Below, one piece after another: positions 1 to 11,403 of a stretch of DNA of 64,000 bases (positions are counted from its first letter, which is position 1; every line of letters starts with the position of its first letter). The notes below the pieces were generated by a model, which saw nothing but the letters and a program-made list of their open reading frames with translations, did not search any database and had not been told where the DNA came from. Source of the stretch: Laspinema olomoucense D3b. GTDB taxonomy: Bacteria > Cyanobacteriota > Cyanobacteriia > Cyanobacteriales > Laspinemataceae. Position numbers and translations under genes: made by a program. The stretch lies in assembly GCF_025370785.1 (NCBI RefSeq), contig NZ_JAMXFA010000010.1, forward strand, positions 1 to 64,000, written 5' to 3'.

Positions 1-190
1 CTGTTTATTGGTGCAGGAATAGGGGCCTCTTGTTCATTTACCCCCCCTGCTTTTTATAACTTTTTCAGCAAACCCTAATATAGTTCTTGTAAAACTCTGA
101 AATTTGCAAACCCCGCCATTTTTAATGGGTTAATGCCACTCTAGTAATAATGATGGCCTAATCAGCCAAATAAAATCAGCAAAACTTAGT

Positions 191-1159
191 ATGAATAAAA
201 TTATAGTTCATCAAGTAGATATTACCCACTACCGCTTAATCGAACTATCCAAACTGGCTGATCAAGCTAAACCCTTTTATGATTGGGTCGAAAAGACTGC
301 CAAGAGAATAACAAGCTCCCATCAAGAATTAAATGCAATTTTGATGTCAGCCCATAGAGCGCAAATCGAATCTATTATTTATGCTTGCTATCTAGAATCT
401 GAAGAAAAACGCCCTTTGCTCTTTGATGGAATTGGAAGAGTTTACCCACACCCCAAAGCCTGTTTCTACTTTTTTGCCTGGATGATTAGAGATGCTCCTC
501 AGCAAAGACTAGCCCCTCTAATTGCTCGCATGAGAAAGCTAGAAATTCTGGATAAAAGAGGTGCAGAAACCGATACACTGGTTGAATTAATACTGGAATA
601 TAGATCATTCGTCCGCAGTTTTGATTGGCTGACAGTCCGAGAAGTGGTCATTGATCGCCTAGAAGGTTCACGGCGAAGCATCAAAGGTCATCACCTAGAG
701 GCGAGTGTCAGAACCGCCTTAATTACAGCCTTCCAAAACTATTTTGCAATCTATGGCAACTATGGCAAGTACCAGCAAATTGCTATAGCAGATAAACAGA
801 TTAAAATTGGTAACCATACCGTCGATGTTTCTGCTGTCCTGACCCCTTTAGAGGGCAACTCAACAGAAACAATCTTGTTGCCCATTAAAACGAGAGAAAC
901 GGAAGGGGGCGGCCATGCACATCTATTCACCCGAGATATAATGGCTGCCGTAAGTAAGCTAAAAGCCGATGATAGCCGCTATCATATCATCGCGGTCATT
1001 ATAGCACAGAATTGGTCGGTTTCTGAATTAGGCAATATTAATGCTCAGATTGACAGAGTTTTTCATTTTAATATGAATCCTAACAATTTTCTAGGCTTTG
1101 ATGATAGCACTCAAATTGAGTTCAACAAATATATTCAAAAAATTTTAAATCATGGATAA
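191..1159 (+). CDS. Putative type II restriction endonuclease
   Basis: Likely the nuclease of a type II restriction-modification pair. It overlaps the start of a DNA methyltransferase by 8 bases, the usual sign of a coupled operon. The 322-residue protein has no transmembrane segment. A plausible nuclease core lies in the C-terminal half: a KGHHLE stretch with E170, then D212 in a beta-strand-like VDVSAV, then K233 in PIKTRE, followed by a Gly/His-rich loop (GGGHAH, 239-244) and FTRD. An E...D...KxR order fits a variant PD-(D/E)xK fold, but the fold is inferred, not shown. I do not recognise the specificity. The coding sequence is more AT-rich than its neighbours, consistent with horizontal acquisition. 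The ATG has no strong ribosome binding site. The main support is its position beside the methyltransferase. Confidence 0.65.
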   Translation: MNKIIVHQVDITHYRLIELSKLADQAKPFYDWVEKTAKRITSSHQELNAILMSAHRAQIESIIYACYLESEEKRPLLFDGIGRVYPHPKACFYFFAWMIRDAPQQRLAPLIARMRKLEILDKRGAETDTLVELILEYRSFVRSFDWLTVREVVIDRLEGSRRSIKGHHLEASVRTALITAFQNYFAIYGNYGKYQQIAIADKQIKIGNHTVDVSAVLTPLEGNSTETILLPIKTRETEGGGHAHLFTRDIMAAVSKLKADDSRYHIIAVIIAQNWSVSELGNINAQIDRVFHFNMNPNNFLGFDDSTQIEFNKYIQKILNHG

Positions 1160-2045
1160 TCTTACCTCCATAATCAACACAGTCATTCACGGAGACGTCC
1201 GCACTGCCTCTCCAATCATTCCCGAGAACTGCATTCAAGTAATCATTACTAGCCCTCCCTATTTCGGCCATAGAAACTATACGGGAGAAGAAGATTGTCC
1301 CGATGAAATTGGCAGAGAACAGACCCTCGATGATTATATTGAAAACCTAGTCACTTGCTTTACCCGATTAAAGCCTAAATTGAAAGAGAATGGATTACTC
1401 TGGGTCAACTTAGGCGACACCTACAGAAACAAAGAACTCATAGGCGTTCCTTGGCGGGTCGCATTTGCATTAAAAGATAGCGGATGGATTCTCCGCAGCG
1501 ATATCATTTGGAAAAAGCCCAATGCCATGCCTTCATCGGTTAAAAATCGACCGACCACCGAACATGAATACATCTTTCTCTTTTCTAAAACCAGTGACTA
1601 CTATTACGATGCTGATGCCATCCGGGAACCTCATGTTACTTTTTCCGAACACTCAAAAATGAAAGGTGGAAGGAATCACTTTGGCAAACGAAATAGCACC
1701 CCAGAAAATGGTAAAAACTCAGGAAATCAGAACCTCCATGATAGCCGATGGGATCAAGCGTTTCACCCGAAAGGCAGAAACAAGAGAACCGTTTGGGAAA
1801 TTCCCCTAGGGAAATTCAGAGATACCCATTTTGCAGTCTATCCAGAACCCTTAGTCGAAATTTGCCTATTGGCCTCCACTCAAAAAGGCGATATTGTACT
1901 AGATCCATTTACCGGGTCCGGGACAACGGGCGTGGTAGCACTCAAGCATGAAAGAAAATTTATCGGTTGTGAATTGGTCAAAAAATACCAGGAAATGGCG
2001 CAAAAAAGACTCGATGAAACTATTATTCAACCGAGTTTATTCTAA
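1152..2045 (+). CDS. Site-specific DNA methyltransferase, probably N4-cytosine, beta class
   Basis: Transfers a methyl group from S-adenosylmethionine to an exocyclic amino group in DNA, protecting the host from the nuclease encoded just upstream. The catalytic motif SPPY is at residues 34-37, near the N-terminus. The SAM-binding motif DPFTGSGTTG is at 251-260, near the C-terminus. That order (motif IV before motif I) defines the beta class, and serine as first residue of SPPY is typical of N4-cytosine enzymes, although some N6-adenine enzymes also fit. An internal KPNAMPSSVKNRPT segment and a YIFLFSK strand are typical of the family. The length of 297 residues is normal and no damage is seen. 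It is translationally coupled to the upstream gene; the ATG lies inside that gene's last codons. Confidence 0.9.
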   Translation: MDNLTSIINTVIHGDVRTASPIIPENCIQVIITSPPYFGHRNYTGEEDCPDEIGREQTLDDYIENLVTCFTRLKPKLKENGLLWVNLGDTYRNKELIGVPWRVAFALKDSGWILRSDIIWKKPNAMPSSVKNRPTTEHEYIFLFSKTSDYYYDADAIREPHVTFSEHSKMKGGRNHFGKRNSTPENGKNSGNQNLHDSRWDQAFHPKGRNKRTVWEIPLGKFRDTHFAVYPEPLVEICLLASTQKGDIVLDPFTGSGTTGVVALKHERKFIGCELVKKYQEMAQKRLDETIIQPSLF

Positions 2046-2281
2046 GTTGGCCCACGAGAACTAATTCCACCCCTATTCAGCAACCAAAAAAAAGGTTTTT
2101 GCCATAATTTTGCACCTAATCCAGACATCTATAAAAACGATTTTTCCAACTGGATTGGGGTTCAGTTATTTGGGAATTAGAGCGATAAATTTTTTCAAAA
2201 AATCGGGCTTGTTTAGCTCTTTTTCTTCTCGGCTGAGGTGTAGGTCTGATTTTCCTGCCCCTAGAGTAACGGAAAGAGGTA

Positions 2282-4426
2282 TCATCCAACTTTTTGGTGC
2301 TGACAAGCTTCAGCGATCATGGTGCGAATTTCGGTGCAAAGACGATCAAAACTTAACCCTTGTTTTTGGAGAATGGTTTGGACTGAGCCTTTGAGTTGCA
2401 AATACTCTTGGGGAGTAATATCTTTTGCCGTCATGACTACGACGGGAATCGATCGCCACAGGGGATATTGTTTTAAAGCATTTAAAAATTCAAATCCATC
2501 CATTTCTGGCATCATCAAATCCAGTAAAATCAAATCCGGGGGATGAGCGGCGATCGCCTCTAAACCTCGACGACCATTCTCTGCTACAAGAGTTTTCCAG
2601 CCGTGGTTCTCCAAGACGCGCTTGAGGAGTTCCCGAGTCGCCGGATCATCTTCCACAATCAGAATGGATTCCACGGGACCTGTTTCTGGAGAGGATTCTT
2701 CTTGGCGTTGCTGATATTTATGCAGAAGTGCGATCAATCGATGGCGATCGATGGGTTTAGTCATGTAATCTGAAGCACCTAGAGCCATCCCCATCGGCTT
2801 ATTATCCATCATCGTCAGGACAATGGTAGGGATATCGGCAAGTTCTGGGTCAGCTTTCAGGGCGCACAGAACGGACCAGCCATCTTGATGAGGCATCATC
2901 ACATCGAGGGTAATGGCATCCGGGTGCAGTTCCTTCGCCAGTTCTAATCCCCGATCGCCTGTGGAGGCGACTGCCACCCCCCAGCCTTCTTTCCTCAAAA
3001 ACCGCTGCATCAGCTCATGAACCGTAGGGTCATCATCAATCACCAAAACCATTTTTGCCGTCTCTGGGAGTGCATCTAAGTCTGCCGTGGAGGAGCAATC
3101 CTGTTCTAGGTTGGGGAGGGTTTTAACTTGTGCGGGCAGGAGCATCGTAAAAGTAGACCCTTCTCCCTCCCGACTGGTGACCGTAATATCACCCCCCATC
3201 ATCTCACAAAACCGCTTGGCGATCGCCAATCCCAGGCCCGTCCCGCCATACTTCCGGGTAGTGGAGGCATCCGCTTGAGTAAATGCCTCAAATAACCGAT
3301 TGATTTGCTCCGGTGTCATCCCAATTCCTGTATCCTTGATTTTAAAGCAAATCCAATCGGATTCAGAGTGAGGAACTCCTGGCGTTAAATAGCCCGTATC
3401 TGTCGGTTGTGCGAGCACTGCACAGAGGACCGCATCGGCAGAATCTTGGGGTTGAGGGTTGGGGATGCGGGTGACTTCCAGGGAAATAGTGCCATTTTCT
3501 GTAAATTTGGCGGCATTGGAGAGGAGGTTAAATAAATTTTGTCTAACTTTGGTTAAGTCAGCCCACATTGAGCCAAGTTCCGGCGCAAACCGAACAGCGA
3601 TCGCATTGCCATTTTTTTCGATTAGGGGTTCAATGGTGCTGACCACTTCTTGGAGGGTAGGTTCAATGTCGAAGGGTTCTAAGTACAGTTCCATGCGACC
3701 CGCTTCAATCTTAGACAGGTCGAGGATATCGTTAATAATCCCGAGTAAATGCTTTCCGGCACCGTGAATTTTTTGCAGATCCAAGCTCAAGTCTTGTTGG
3801 CCCATATCTTCGGCATCTTCTTGTAACATTTCACTGTAACCGAGGATGGCATTGAGCGGGGTCCGCAGTTCATGACTCATATTCGCTAAAAATTGACTTT
3901 TAGCGCGGTTGGCAGCGATCGCCGCATCTTTTTTCTCTTCTATCGTTTGGTTTGCCAGTTGGAATAGCCGAGAGTGAGCGACTAAGAGGATATGTAAGTC
4001 TAAAAATCGCACTTGTCCATCGGGGAGGACCAGGGCGATCGGTTCATAAGCTTGGTGGGGGTCCCGGGCCAGGGCAATATCAACCGCTTTGTGGATTTTA
4101 CAGGATGCCGGGAGATGCAGGGGCGGGGAATAGATGCCCGATTTGATTTCCACCGTTTGGATCGTGTTCCACAGGACGGACATGGGGCGTTTGAGATAAA
4201 TTTCTAATCCGTAGGGACGACTAAGCCATTCAAAAAATTTCCGGCGGGAAATGATGCCTGGGGGTTGTTCATCGGAAATAATCATCACCCCGGGTAACTC
4301 CGGGTGAGTTTGAAATGCATGGCTGACAACCTGTCCCAGGGTAGAGGCGGGGACTTGAAAATCATGGGAAGGTAAATCAGCTAAGGTTGAATCCAGGGTC
4401 AGTTGGTCTTGTTCTGGATAAAGCAC
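2282..4426 (-). CDS. Hybrid sensor histidine kinase with two C-terminal receiver domains
   Basis: A soluble phosphorelay protein. Residues 1-150 form a sensor with two similar halves resembling a CBS pair (GVMIISDE and IALVLPDG strands); its ligand is unknown. The HisKA domain follows, with phospho-accepting H185 in [10 protein letters not shown], then a HATPase domain ([21 protein letters not shown]). Two receiver domains come last: the first has DDDP and LDVMMP, the second has EDDP and [11 protein letters not shown] place the start at a GTG at 4426 because GGGAGG lies 9 bases upstream; an in-frame ATG at 4498 would add 24 Pro/Arg-rich residues with no obvious domain. The kinase core closely resembles those at 4784-7630 and 47679-49487, suggesting gene duplication. 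Confidence 0.88.
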   Translation of the reverse strand: MLYPEQDQLTLDSTLADLPSHDFQVPASTLGQVVSHAFQTHPELPGVMIISDEQPPGIISRRKFFEWLSRPYGLEIYLKRPMSVLWNTIQTVEIKSGIYSPPLHLPASCKIHKAVDIALARDPHQAYEPIALVLPDGQVRFLDLHILLVAHSRLFQLANQTIEEKKDAAIAANRAKSQFLANMSHELRTPLNAILGYSEMLQEDAEDMGQQDLSLDLQKIHGAGKHLLGIINDILDLSKIEAGRMELYLEPFDIEPTLQEVVSTIEPLIEKNGNAIAVRFAPELGSMWADLTKVRQNLFNLLSNAAKFTENGTISLEVTRIPNPQPQDSADAVLCAVLAQPTDTGYLTPGVPHSESDWICFKIKDTGIGMTPEQINRLFEAFTQADASTTRKYGGTGLGLAIAKRFCEMMGGDITVTSREGEGSTFTMLLPAQVKTLPNLEQDCSSTADLDALPETAKMVLVIDDDPTVHELMQRFLRKEGWGVAVASTGDRGLELAKELHPDAITLDVMMPHQDGWSVLCALKADPELADIPTIVLTMMDNKPMGMALGASDYMTKPIDRHRLIALLHKYQQRQEESSPETGPVESILIVEDDPATRELLKRVLENHGWKTLVAENGRRGLEAIAAHPPDLILLDLMMPEMDGFEFLNALKQYPLWRSIPVVVMTAKDITPQEYLQLKGSVQTILQKQGLSFDRLCTEIRTMIAEACQHQKVG

Positions 4427-4534
4427 GATCGCAGTCCTCCCTATACTGACACGGGAACAACTGGGCTGAATCGGAACCCTAGGGGGACCGGGTTGCAACC
4501 TAGGAGTTTTACAGTAGAAACAGCCGCACCCGAT

Positions 4535-4576
4535 CGGGTGGGGCTATGGGAAAAAAGCCTGCCTGCACGGGCTAAA
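4535..4576 (+). repeat. Degenerate copy of the repeat found between cpcE and cpcF
   Basis: The stretch reads GGGTGGGGCTATGGG, an A-run, then GCCTGCCTGCACGGGCT. It closely follows the first repeat copy near 36350 (GGGTGGGGCTACATGG, then GCCCGCCTGCGCGGGCT). Both can fold a short GC hairpin. It sits in the roughly 360-base spacer between two kinase genes, upstream of the hybrid kinase. The rest of that spacer shows no gene. Identified by eye, so the exact ends are uncertain. Confidence 0.5.
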
Positions 4577-4783
4577 GAGGAAAGGAGGTCTTTGACAACC
4601 GGATGGAGGATGAGTCGGGTCACTTGAGACTGTCCCTTGCCAGTTGTGGCAAGGGGAAGTGCTATATGCCTACTTTCTTTTCTTAACCCGAGCTCGGTTT
4701 TAACCCCTATCATCCTTCCCCTCCTTCAACTGGATACTTTTCACAACAATGCCTGAACTCGTCAGCGGTTTTGGGTGGTTGTG

Positions 4784-7630
4784 TTATTCCATTAGGTTAG
4801 CGGGAAACTGAAAGCGGTAAGGTAGACGGACTGTAAAGGTTGAGCCCGACCCGATTTCGCTAGAAACCGAGATCGCCCCTCCCATCATTTCACAGAATCG
4901 CTGCCCGATCGCCAGTCCCAAGCCAGTTCCCCCATACTTGCGGGTGGTACTGGGGTCAGCCTGAGTAAAGGCATTAAAAATCTGCTCCATCTGGTCCGGT
5001 GTCATACCAATTCCGGTATCACTCACCCGAAATTCAATCCAGTCCGGGGGAGGATTGGGGGGAAATATCCGGTCGGGAATCAGTCTCACTTCTAAGGTAA
5101 TTGTCCCATTTTCCGTAAATTTAGCGGCGTTGCTTAATAAGTTTAACAGCACTTGCTGAACTTTATTTACATCCGAATACATTTGGCCCAGATGGGGGGG
5201 AGCATTAACCTGGAGGTGATTGCCGTTTTTCTGAACTAAGGGGTGAATGGTCACCACTGCGGCATCGATCACTTGGGCAACCTCGAAGGTTTCGAGGTAA
5301 ATATCCATTTTACCCGCTTCAATTTTGGAAAGGTCAAGAATATCATTAATTAGGCTCAAGAGATGCTTTCCTGCAAACTGAATCTTTTTCAGGTCAGGAA
5401 TAAAATCGGGGACGCCAATGTCTTCGGCTTCTTCTTCGAGAATTTCACTATAGCCCACGATCGCATTCAGAGGAGTCCGCAGTTCATGGCTCATGTTCGC
5501 CAAAAACATACTTTTGGCTTGGTTGGCAGCTTCGGCAGCTTCTTTGGCCTGGTAGAGCATGATTTCTGCTTGTTTGCGACTGGTAATGTCTCGAATAATG
5601 ACGATAATTTGGTTTTCCAGCAAAGGGAGAAGTCGCGCTTCAAAGTATTTGATGCGATCGTTTATTCGTAAAGCATATTCTCGATAAACTAAATCGCGAT
5701 TTTCTTTAACTTCCTGCAGAGCTTGTGTAAAGGTTTGACTGACAGTGGAGGGGAGAACTTCATGAATTTTACAGCCTAGGAATTGTTCCGGATGCCGGTA
5801 AAGGTCGGATACTTTGCCACCTTGATAATCTAAAATTGTGGCATTGGTATCTAGTTTAAAGTATAAATCCGGAAGGGCTTTAAAAATGGCTTGCAGTTCC
5901 GAGGTTGTATGGTATAATTTTTGTTCATACTGTTTGCGTTCGGTGATATCTCGGGTAATGGAGACCACACAGGGAACGCCCTCTAAGACGATGGATTCGG
6001 CACAGAATAAGCCGACTCGGATTTCCCCGGACTTCATTTTAAAGTGGATTTCGCGATCGCTGACTCGACCCGAGGTTTGTAATTCGTCAATACAGGCGCT
6101 TTTTTCGGCTTCATAGACCCAAACATTCAGCTCAGTCGAGTTGTTGCCGATGACTTCAGCCCACTCAAAGCCGGACATTTCTAAAAAGCGATCATTGACC
6201 TCAATATAACGCCCTTCCGCCAGAGTAGTAATGGCGATCGCATCAGGAGAAGCGCGAAAGGCTTTGGAAAACTTTTCCTGAGAGACACGCAAAGCTTCTT
6301 GCGCCCGTCGGCGATCGGTAATATCAGTTTGAGACCCGGCAAACCGATAGGGATTGCCCGAAGCATCCCGAACCGCCATCCCCCGAACCAGCATCCACAG
6401 GTAAGACCCATTTTTATGCAAGATGCGATATTCCGTTTGTAAGTGAGGGCTACGTCCTTTTAAGTGGGCGTGGATATCGCCTTCGACTCGTTCCAAATCA
6501 TCGGGGTGAATGCGACTGAACCATTCATCGGGGTTAGACCCGAGTTCGTGGGGATGACAACCGATCGCCGACTTCCACCGGGGGGAAAAATAGATTTCTT
6601 GGGCCTTCAAATCCCAGTCCCAGATGCCATCATTGGCCCCGGCAACGGCGATCGCATACCGTTCCTGACTCTTCTGGAGGGCCGAGGTGGCCCGTTCCAC
6701 TGCTAACTGCATTTCCCAAGGTTTTCTGACCCAGATAAAGGTCGATAATCCACAGGAAAAGGCTAAAAAGCCGCCGAGAGAGTACAACCAGCCAATGGGT
6801 CTACTTACGGGCCATCCGCCCAAGGGAACGGCGGCCATTTGCCAGGACCCGCTAGGTAAGGAAACATCTAGGAGAATCGGGTTACGATTAAACAGGTCTG
6901 GATCCCCGAAAAATACTGCCCCTTCGGACCCTAAGCCATCTTGTCCGCGAATGGCGTACTCCACGGGAATGGGAGTATTAAAGCCAGATGGAGCGCGGGC
7001 GGGTTGGCGTCCTGTAGGAGTGGCGATCGGCTTATTGACTGGGAGGAGTTTGGCATCGGTGAAGATCACCTCCGGGTCAATGATGATCGCCACCAGACCC
7101 CAGTAAGCACCCTCACCGGGACTATCGGGGGAATATAGAAAAATGGGAGTGCGACTAACGAATGCCTTACCCCCCTGAACTAACGGCGTCGGACCGGCAA
7201 CGACGGTAGTTTTACTTTGGATAGTGTGCTGGACAATTTTCTGAGTGACTGGATGTTCCAGGAGATGGAGACCCAGGGCGCGTTCATGACCCTCGAACGG
7301 ATAAAGATGACTGATAATATTATCTTTAGCCAACTGAATATTCAGAATCCCCGTTTGCTCAGAGACCATGACTTCAGCAAGGCGCTGAAATTGTTGAGGG
7401 GTAACGTTCGGATGGTTAGAAACGTAGGCAACCAGACCCCGAGTAATAAACAGTCGGGAGTTCAAGGCCCGTTCGAGTTTAGCTCGCTTCGTACTGAGTT
7501 GAAGCAAGACGTCGGCGCGATTTTGCTGACGGTTGCGTTCGATTTCCGACTTAGCCAGGGCCCAAACTCCGGCTACAACCAGGCCAGCCGAACAGACAGC
7601 AGCAATGTAAGGTGACAATCGCGATCGCAT
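4784..7630 (-). CDS. Membrane sensor histidine kinase with CHASE and three PAS domains
   Basis: Senses a periplasmic signal through a CHASE domain and phosphorylates an unknown partner regulator. Order from the N-terminus: a transmembrane helix (about residues 8-24), a CHASE domain (about 35-250, with the RGLVAYV and QRLAEVM type segments), a second transmembrane helix (about 280-300), three PAS domains (each ending in DIT-[DES]-R), HisKA ([17 protein letters not shown]) and HATPase ([24 protein letters not shown]). There is no receiver domain, so it needs a separate partner. I chose ATG 7630; a TTG at 7651 would add seven residues. It lies downstream of dnaJ after a 360-base spacer, so co-transcription is unlikely. 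The hybrid kinase follows on the same strand. Confidence 0.88.
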   Translation of the reverse strand: MRSRLSPYIAAVCSAGLVVAGVWALAKSEIERNRQQNRADVLLQLSTKRAKLERALNSRLFITRGLVAYVSNHPNVTPQQFQRLAEVMVSEQTGILNIQLAKDNIISHLYPFEGHERALGLHLLEHPVTQKIVQHTIQSKTTVVAGPTPLVQGGKAFVSRTPIFLYSPDSPGEGAYWGLVAIIIDPEVIFTDAKLLPVNKPIATPTGRQPARAPSGFNTPIPVEYAIRGQDGLGSEGAVFFGDPDLFNRNPILLDVSLPSGSWQMAAVPLGGWPVSRPIGWLYSLGGFLAFSCGLSTFIWVRKPWEMQLAVERATSALQKSQERYAIAVAGANDGIWDWDLKAQEIYFSPRWKSAIGCHPHELGSNPDEWFSRIHPDDLERVEGDIHAHLKGRSPHLQTEYRILHKNGSYLWMLVRGMAVRDASGNPYRFAGSQTDITDRRRAQEALRVSQEKFSKAFRASPDAIAITTLAEGRYIEVNDRFLEMSGFEWAEVIGNNSTELNVWVYEAEKSACIDELQTSGRVSDREIHFKMKSGEIRVGLFCAESIVLEGVPCVVSITRDITERKQYEQKLYHTTSELQAIFKALPDLYFKLDTNATILDYQGGKVSDLYRHPEQFLGCKIHEVLPSTVSQTFTQALQEVKENRDLVYREYALRINDRIKYFEARLLPLLENQIIVIIRDITSRKQAEIMLYQAKEAAEAANQAKSMFLANMSHELRTPLNAIVGYSEILEEEAEDIGVPDFIPDLKKIQFAGKHLLSLINDILDLSKIEAGKMDIYLETFEVAQVIDAAVVTIHPLVQKNGNHLQVNAPPHLGQMYSDVNKVQQVLLNLLSNAAKFTENGTITLEVRLIPDRIFPPNPPPDWIEFRVSDTGIGMTPDQMEQIFNAFTQADPSTTRKYGGTGLGLAIGQRFCEMMGGAISVSSEIGSGSTFTVRLPYRFQFPANLME

Positions 7631-7789
7631 CACGCTCTCATGTTTATTCAATATAGTCCCAAGTCAGCGATGGATAGTTGAGGAACGCAAGAGCTGATAG
7701 CCCTTTGGCCCTTACAACTGAGCCAGATATGTGCCTCTTCTGCCTGTTCTTAGCCCCTATAGATCGGGAGATTGTAGACTTTGGCAATT

Positions 7790-7817
7790 TTCAAACCCCA
7801 AAAGTTAGGGGTTTGAA
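7790..7817. terminator. Inverted repeat in the dnaJ-kinase spacer, possible terminator
   Basis: TTCAAACCCC pairs perfectly with GGGGTTTGAA across an 8-base loop. It lies downstream of dnaJ and upstream of the CHASE kinase. The U-tract is weak on both strands, so termination is only possible. The remainder of the 7631-7989 spacer holds no convincing gene. Confidence 0.4.
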
Positions 7818-7989
7818 CATTTTCTTCCCATTAGCTTATCCTATTTCCCCAACGGATTGTAGAGAGTGGAGGGAAATCATCTCACGGCAATGCTATAAAA
7901 AACTATGGCCGTTTCATATTGTATTTAAGGCTACTCTTTTGGGCGGAGGCAACTGAAGGAAATGCCTGCGCCCTCACCCAGTCTTATCC

Positions 7990-8997
7990 CTAGAGAAGCA
8001 AATCCTGACGCGGCTTAAACGTTTCAATCTGACGCAATTTTTCGTAGAGTTCTCGTTCCTGGTCCGTCACCTGTTTGGGTACGGCAATGACAATTTCTAC
8101 GAGTTGGTCACCCCGCTTGCCATCGCCGGTGGGATAGCCCTTATTAGCAAGGCGCAACCGTTTACCCGGTCCCACTCCTGGGGGGAGAGTCATTTTCACC
8201 AACCCATCCAAGGTCGGTACTTCCACTGCCCCACCGAGGACCGCCTCACAGGGGGAAATGGGCAGAACACAGTAGATATCTGCACCTTCAACCTTAAAAA
8301 ACCCGTGGGGGGCAACAGTGATTTTTAAATACAAATCCCCCCCATTCATGCCTTGACCGCGTAGGCGAATCCGCTGACCCGTGACCATTCCCGTGGGCAT
8401 CGTGACTTCCAGCGATCGCCCATCTTCCAGGCGAATCCGTTCCCGACCCCCGGTATAGGCTTTTTCCAGGGGTAATGTTAGACGCGCTTCCACATCCCGG
8501 GGGTTAGGACGGGCCGGAATAGTGTAGGCGGTTTTGGTCGTGCGCGGTTGAAAGGCATCGCGATCGCTGGCCGTGGTGGTCGTCCCTACCCCCACCCCAG
8601 CGGTCCGGGTTTCCCGACGGCCCAGGAGTTCATCGACAAAGCTGTCAAAATTGGCATATTCCGAGAAATTGCTCGAACTGCGAGGTTCCTGGGACGACCC
8701 TGCCGCAAACGGATTGCTGCGACTGTTCCAGGTTGGGGGCCGCACCGCTGTGCGCCCTTTAAATCCTTTCTTGCCCAAAAACCGACTAAATTCGTCGTAT
8801 TGCGCCCGCTTGTTCGGGTCCGAGAGGACCTCATACGCTTCCGAGAGGTCCTTAAATTTTTCCTCGGCGGCTTTATTGCCCGGATTCAGGTCGGGGTGAT
8901 ACTGCCTTGCCAGTCGCCGGTAGGCTTTTTTAATCGACTCCGTAGAGGATTCTTTCGTCAAGCCGAGAATTTCGTAATAATTGCGCCAGTTCTGCAT
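7990..8997 (-). CDS. dnaJ: J-domain co-chaperone without zinc-finger (DnaJ/CbpA type)
   Basis: Stimulates the ATPase of an Hsp70 and delivers client proteins. The J domain fills residues 4-70 with the HPD motif at 34-36. A flexible Ser/Pro/Thr-rich linker follows, then the two beta-sandwich DnaJ C-terminal domains ([32 protein letters not shown]). The cysteine-rich zinc-binding CxxCxGxG repeats of classical DnaJ are absent, so this is a type II J protein. I chose ATG 8997, which starts [13 protein letters not shown]; an upstream TTG would add 13 unrelated residues. It follows the dnaK gene on the same strand after 180 bases, as in the dnaK3-dnaJ pair of Synechocystis (recalled as sll1932-sll1933), so it is probably the dedicated partner of that DnaK. 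Confidence 0.9.
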   Translation of the reverse strand: MQNWRNYYEILGLTKESSTESIKKAYRRLARQYHPDLNPGNKAAEEKFKDLSEAYEVLSDPNKRAQYDEFSRFLGKKGFKGRTAVRPPTWNSRSNPFAAGSSQEPRSSSNFSEYANFDSFVDELLGRRETRTAGVGVGTTTTASDRDAFQPRTTKTAYTIPARPNPRDVEARLTLPLEKAYTGGRERIRLEDGRSLEVTMPTGMVTGQRIRLRGQGMNGGDLYLKITVAPHGFFKVEGADIYCVLPISPCEAVLGGAVEVPTLDGLVKMTLPPGVGPGKRLRLANKGYPTGDGKRGDQLVEIVIAVPKQVTDQERELYEKLRQIETFKPRQDLLL

Positions 8998-9177
8998 ATC
9001 CGCGATTTTAGACGTTAGATTTTGGATTGTTATCAATTAGATGGACGGACGACCTTGGAGTTATGGGGGGGACTGCGGTTGGGTTGCCGCTGCCACGGCG
9101 CGAGGGGACCCTACCGAACCGCCCTCACCCTCACCAAAGCGCGATCGCAATCCAAAATCGTTCGCGCACGCTTGATT

Positions 9178-11403
9178 TTACAACCACTCTTCATCATCAT
9201 CATCCCAATCTTCATCCTGGTAGGGATTATTGTAACGGTTTGGGCTACTTGTCCCGGAGACCGAGGACCGTCCCCGGCGTCGGGGTCCGCGACTGTCCCC
9301 GGGATAAAAGTCTCGCGGTTGGGATCCGCGATTGTCTGCGGGATAGATTTCTCGGGATTTGGGTCCGCGACTGTCTGCGGGATAGATTTCTCGGGATTGG
9401 GGTCCGCGACTGTCTCCGGAATAAAGGTCACGGGATTGGGGTCCGCGACTGTCTCCGGGATAGATTTCTCGCGGTTGCCGATAAGCAGTCTCGAAGAAAT
9501 CATCTTTCACCGAGTCTCGTTCCGATCGATCTTCGGTAAAAGCACGGCGGATTGAGCCAAAAATACTCTCTTCCTCTTCCGTCTCTTGAGTGCGCCGATA
9601 AATTTCCCGGTTCAGTTCATAGACTGCATCTTGAAGGTCAGACTGGGCTAAGTCAATTCCCCGTTCGTCTCCCCGTTCTAAACTCTGGCGCAGATCTCGG
9701 ATGGCGGTTTCAATCCGTCCGCGATGGGGGGCCACAAATTGGATTCCATAATCCAAAGTCGCCTCTCTGAGTTGACGTTCCGCTTGATAAGCTAAGGCTT
9801 CGACTCGGTTGCGTTTTTCGACTCGTTCCCGGCGTTCGCGATCGACTTGGGCATATTCATCGGCCTCTTGAATCATCCGCACCACTTCCGATTCGCTGAG
9901 GGTAGATGCCCCCTGAATCACCACACTCTGCTCACGCCCGGTCATGCGGTCTAAGGCAGTCACCTGCAAAATTCCATTGGCATCCACATCAAAGGATACT
10001 TGAATTTGGGGAACTCCCCGAGGTGCCGGAGGAATTCCGGTCAATTTAAATCGTCCTAGGGATTTATTATCGGCAACCATTTCCCGTTCCCCTTGGACGA
10101 TATGAATTTCTACAACGGTTTGATTATTCTCCGATGTAGAAAAGATATCAGAACGCCGCACGGGAATGGTGGTGTTGCGGGGAATTAATTTTTTCATGAC
10201 TCCGCCGATGGTTTCGAGTCCCACGGAAAGGGGAGTAACGTCTAATAGCAGGACGTCGCGGATTTCTCCGGCGAGAATTCCAGCTTGGATGGCGGCACCT
10301 ACGGCGACGACTTCATCGGGGTTGACGTTTTGATTGGGTTCGCGATCGATTAAGCTGCGGACCAGTTCTTTGACCAGGGGAATGCGGGTGGAACCGCCGA
10401 CTAGGACAACTTCATCGATTTGGGCGGGGGTCATTCCTGCGTCGGTGAATGCCCGCTTGAGGGGAATGCGAAGTCGTCGAATGAGGTCGCCGCAGAGGGC
10501 TTCAAATTGCGATCGCGTGAGTTTGGTTTCGAGGTGTTTGGGTCCTTCTGCTGTGGCGGTGATAAAGGGCAGGTTGACGTCGGTGACTTGCACGCCCGAG
10601 AGTTCAATTTTGGCTTTTTCCGCTGCTTCAATCAACCGCTGCAAACTTTGGCGATCGCGTCGCAAATCTACATCTTCTGCCGTTAGGAATTGCTCCGCCA
10701 GCCAGTCTACAATTTTCTTATCGAAATCATTGCCCCCAAGCTGCGTATCCCCAGCGGTAGACTTCACCTCAAACACTCCATCCCCCACTTCTAGGATAGA
10801 AACGTCAAAGGTTCCTCCCCCTAAGTCAAAGACGAGAATGGTTTTATAATCTAGCTGATCAAAGCCATAGGCTAATGAGGCGGCTGTCGGTTCATTGATG
10901 ATCCGCTTGACGTCTATCCCGGCAATCCGTCCAGCATTGCGGGTGGCTTGTCTTTGGGCATCGTTAAAATAAGCCGGAACGGTAATCACTGCGCCGGTTA
11001 CGGGTTCTCCTAGATAGCGGCTGGCTTCATCCACCAGTTTCCGCAAAATCATCGCCGAGACTTCTTCGGCGGAGAAGTCTTTTTTGAGGCGAGGACATTT
11101 GATTTTGATGTTGTCCTCTTCATCGCGTCGGATCGTGTAGGGAACTCGCTTGGAGTCCTGGGAAAGTTCCGCATAGCGACGGCCCATAAACCGCTTGATG
11201 GCATAAAAGGTATTTTGGGGATTGAGCACTGCTTGCCGTCGGGCCATTTGCCCCACTAGCAGTTCCCCTTCTTTGCTAAAACCGACCACGGAGGGAGTTG
11301 TCCGCGTTCCTTCTGCATTGGCAATCACCACCGGCTTGCCTCCCTCCATTACTGCGACCACTGAGTTGGTTGTCCCCAGGTCAATGCCGACTACTTTGCC
11401 CAT
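9178..11403 (-). CDS. dnaK: Hsp70 chaperone DnaK, DnaK3-like, with repetitive acidic tail
   Basis: ATP-dependent chaperone. The nucleotide-binding domain starts at the extreme N-terminus ([13 protein letters not shown]) and contains [12 protein letters not shown] and VGGSTRIP. The substrate-binding domain follows ([30 protein letters not shown]), then a helical lid. At 741 residues it is about 100 longer than a standard DnaK. The extra C-terminus holds five imperfect 13-residue repeats (consensus [13 protein letters not shown]) and ends in a very acidic tail ([12 protein letters not shown]) instead of the usual EEVD-like or Gly-rich end. A long extension and a downstream dnaJ are features of cyanobacterial DnaK3, which is reported to be thylakoid-associated; assignment to DnaK3 is inference. 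A good ribosome binding site (AGGTGGAG) precedes ATG 11403. Confidence 0.92.
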   Translation of the reverse strand: MGKVVGIDLGTTNSVVAVMEGGKPVVIANAEGTRTTPSVVGFSKEGELLVGQMARRQAVLNPQNTFYAIKRFMGRRYAELSQDSKRVPYTIRRDEEDNIKIKCPRLKKDFSAEEVSAMILRKLVDEASRYLGEPVTGAVITVPAYFNDAQRQATRNAGRIAGIDVKRIINEPTAASLAYGFDQLDYKTILVFDLGGGTFDVSILEVGDGVFEVKSTAGDTQLGGNDFDKKIVDWLAEQFLTAEDVDLRRDRQSLQRLIEAAEKAKIELSGVQVTDVNLPFITATAEGPKHLETKLTRSQFEALCGDLIRRLRIPLKRAFTDAGMTPAQIDEVVLVGGSTRIPLVKELVRSLIDREPNQNVNPDEVVAVGAAIQAGILAGEIRDVLLLDVTPLSVGLETIGGVMKKLIPRNTTIPVRRSDIFSTSENNQTVVEIHIVQGEREMVADNKSLGRFKLTGIPPAPRGVPQIQVSFDVDANGILQVTALDRMTGREQSVVIQGASTLSESEVVRMIQEADEYAQVDRERRERVEKRNRVEALAYQAERQLREATLDYGIQFVAPHRGRIETAIRDLRQSLERGDERGIDLAQSDLQDAVYELNREIYRRTQETEEEESIFGSIRRAFTEDRSERDSVKDDFFETAYRQPREIYPGDSRGPQSRDLYSGDSRGPQSREIYPADSRGPKSREIYPADNRGSQPRDFYPGDSRGPRRRGRSSVSGTSSPNRYNNPYQDEDWDDDDEEWL
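9283..9478 (-). repeat. Tandem 39-bp repeats encoding the DnaK tail
   Basis: Five in-frame units of about 39 bases encode the 13-residue repeats R-[ED]-[ILF]-Y-[PS]-[GA]-D-[SN]-R-G-x-x-x. Phrases such as GGGTCCGCGACTGTC recur nearly unchanged on the plus strand, so the DNA as well as the protein is repetitive. Such repeats can change copy number by slippage or recombination. Confidence 0.85.

Noticed and set aside
7678-7956. Open frame of 92 codons between dnaJ and the CHASE kinase
   Set aside because: It crosses a hairpin, lacks a ribosome site and has no domain pattern.
9283-9478. Regular repeats considered as CRISPR
   Set aside because: The units are contiguous and in frame within dnaK, with no spacers; no cas genes occur in the window.
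9022-9555. Plus-strand open frames with repeated peptides
   Set aside because: They lie antisense to the repetitive tail of dnaK; the repeats keep several frames open by chance.
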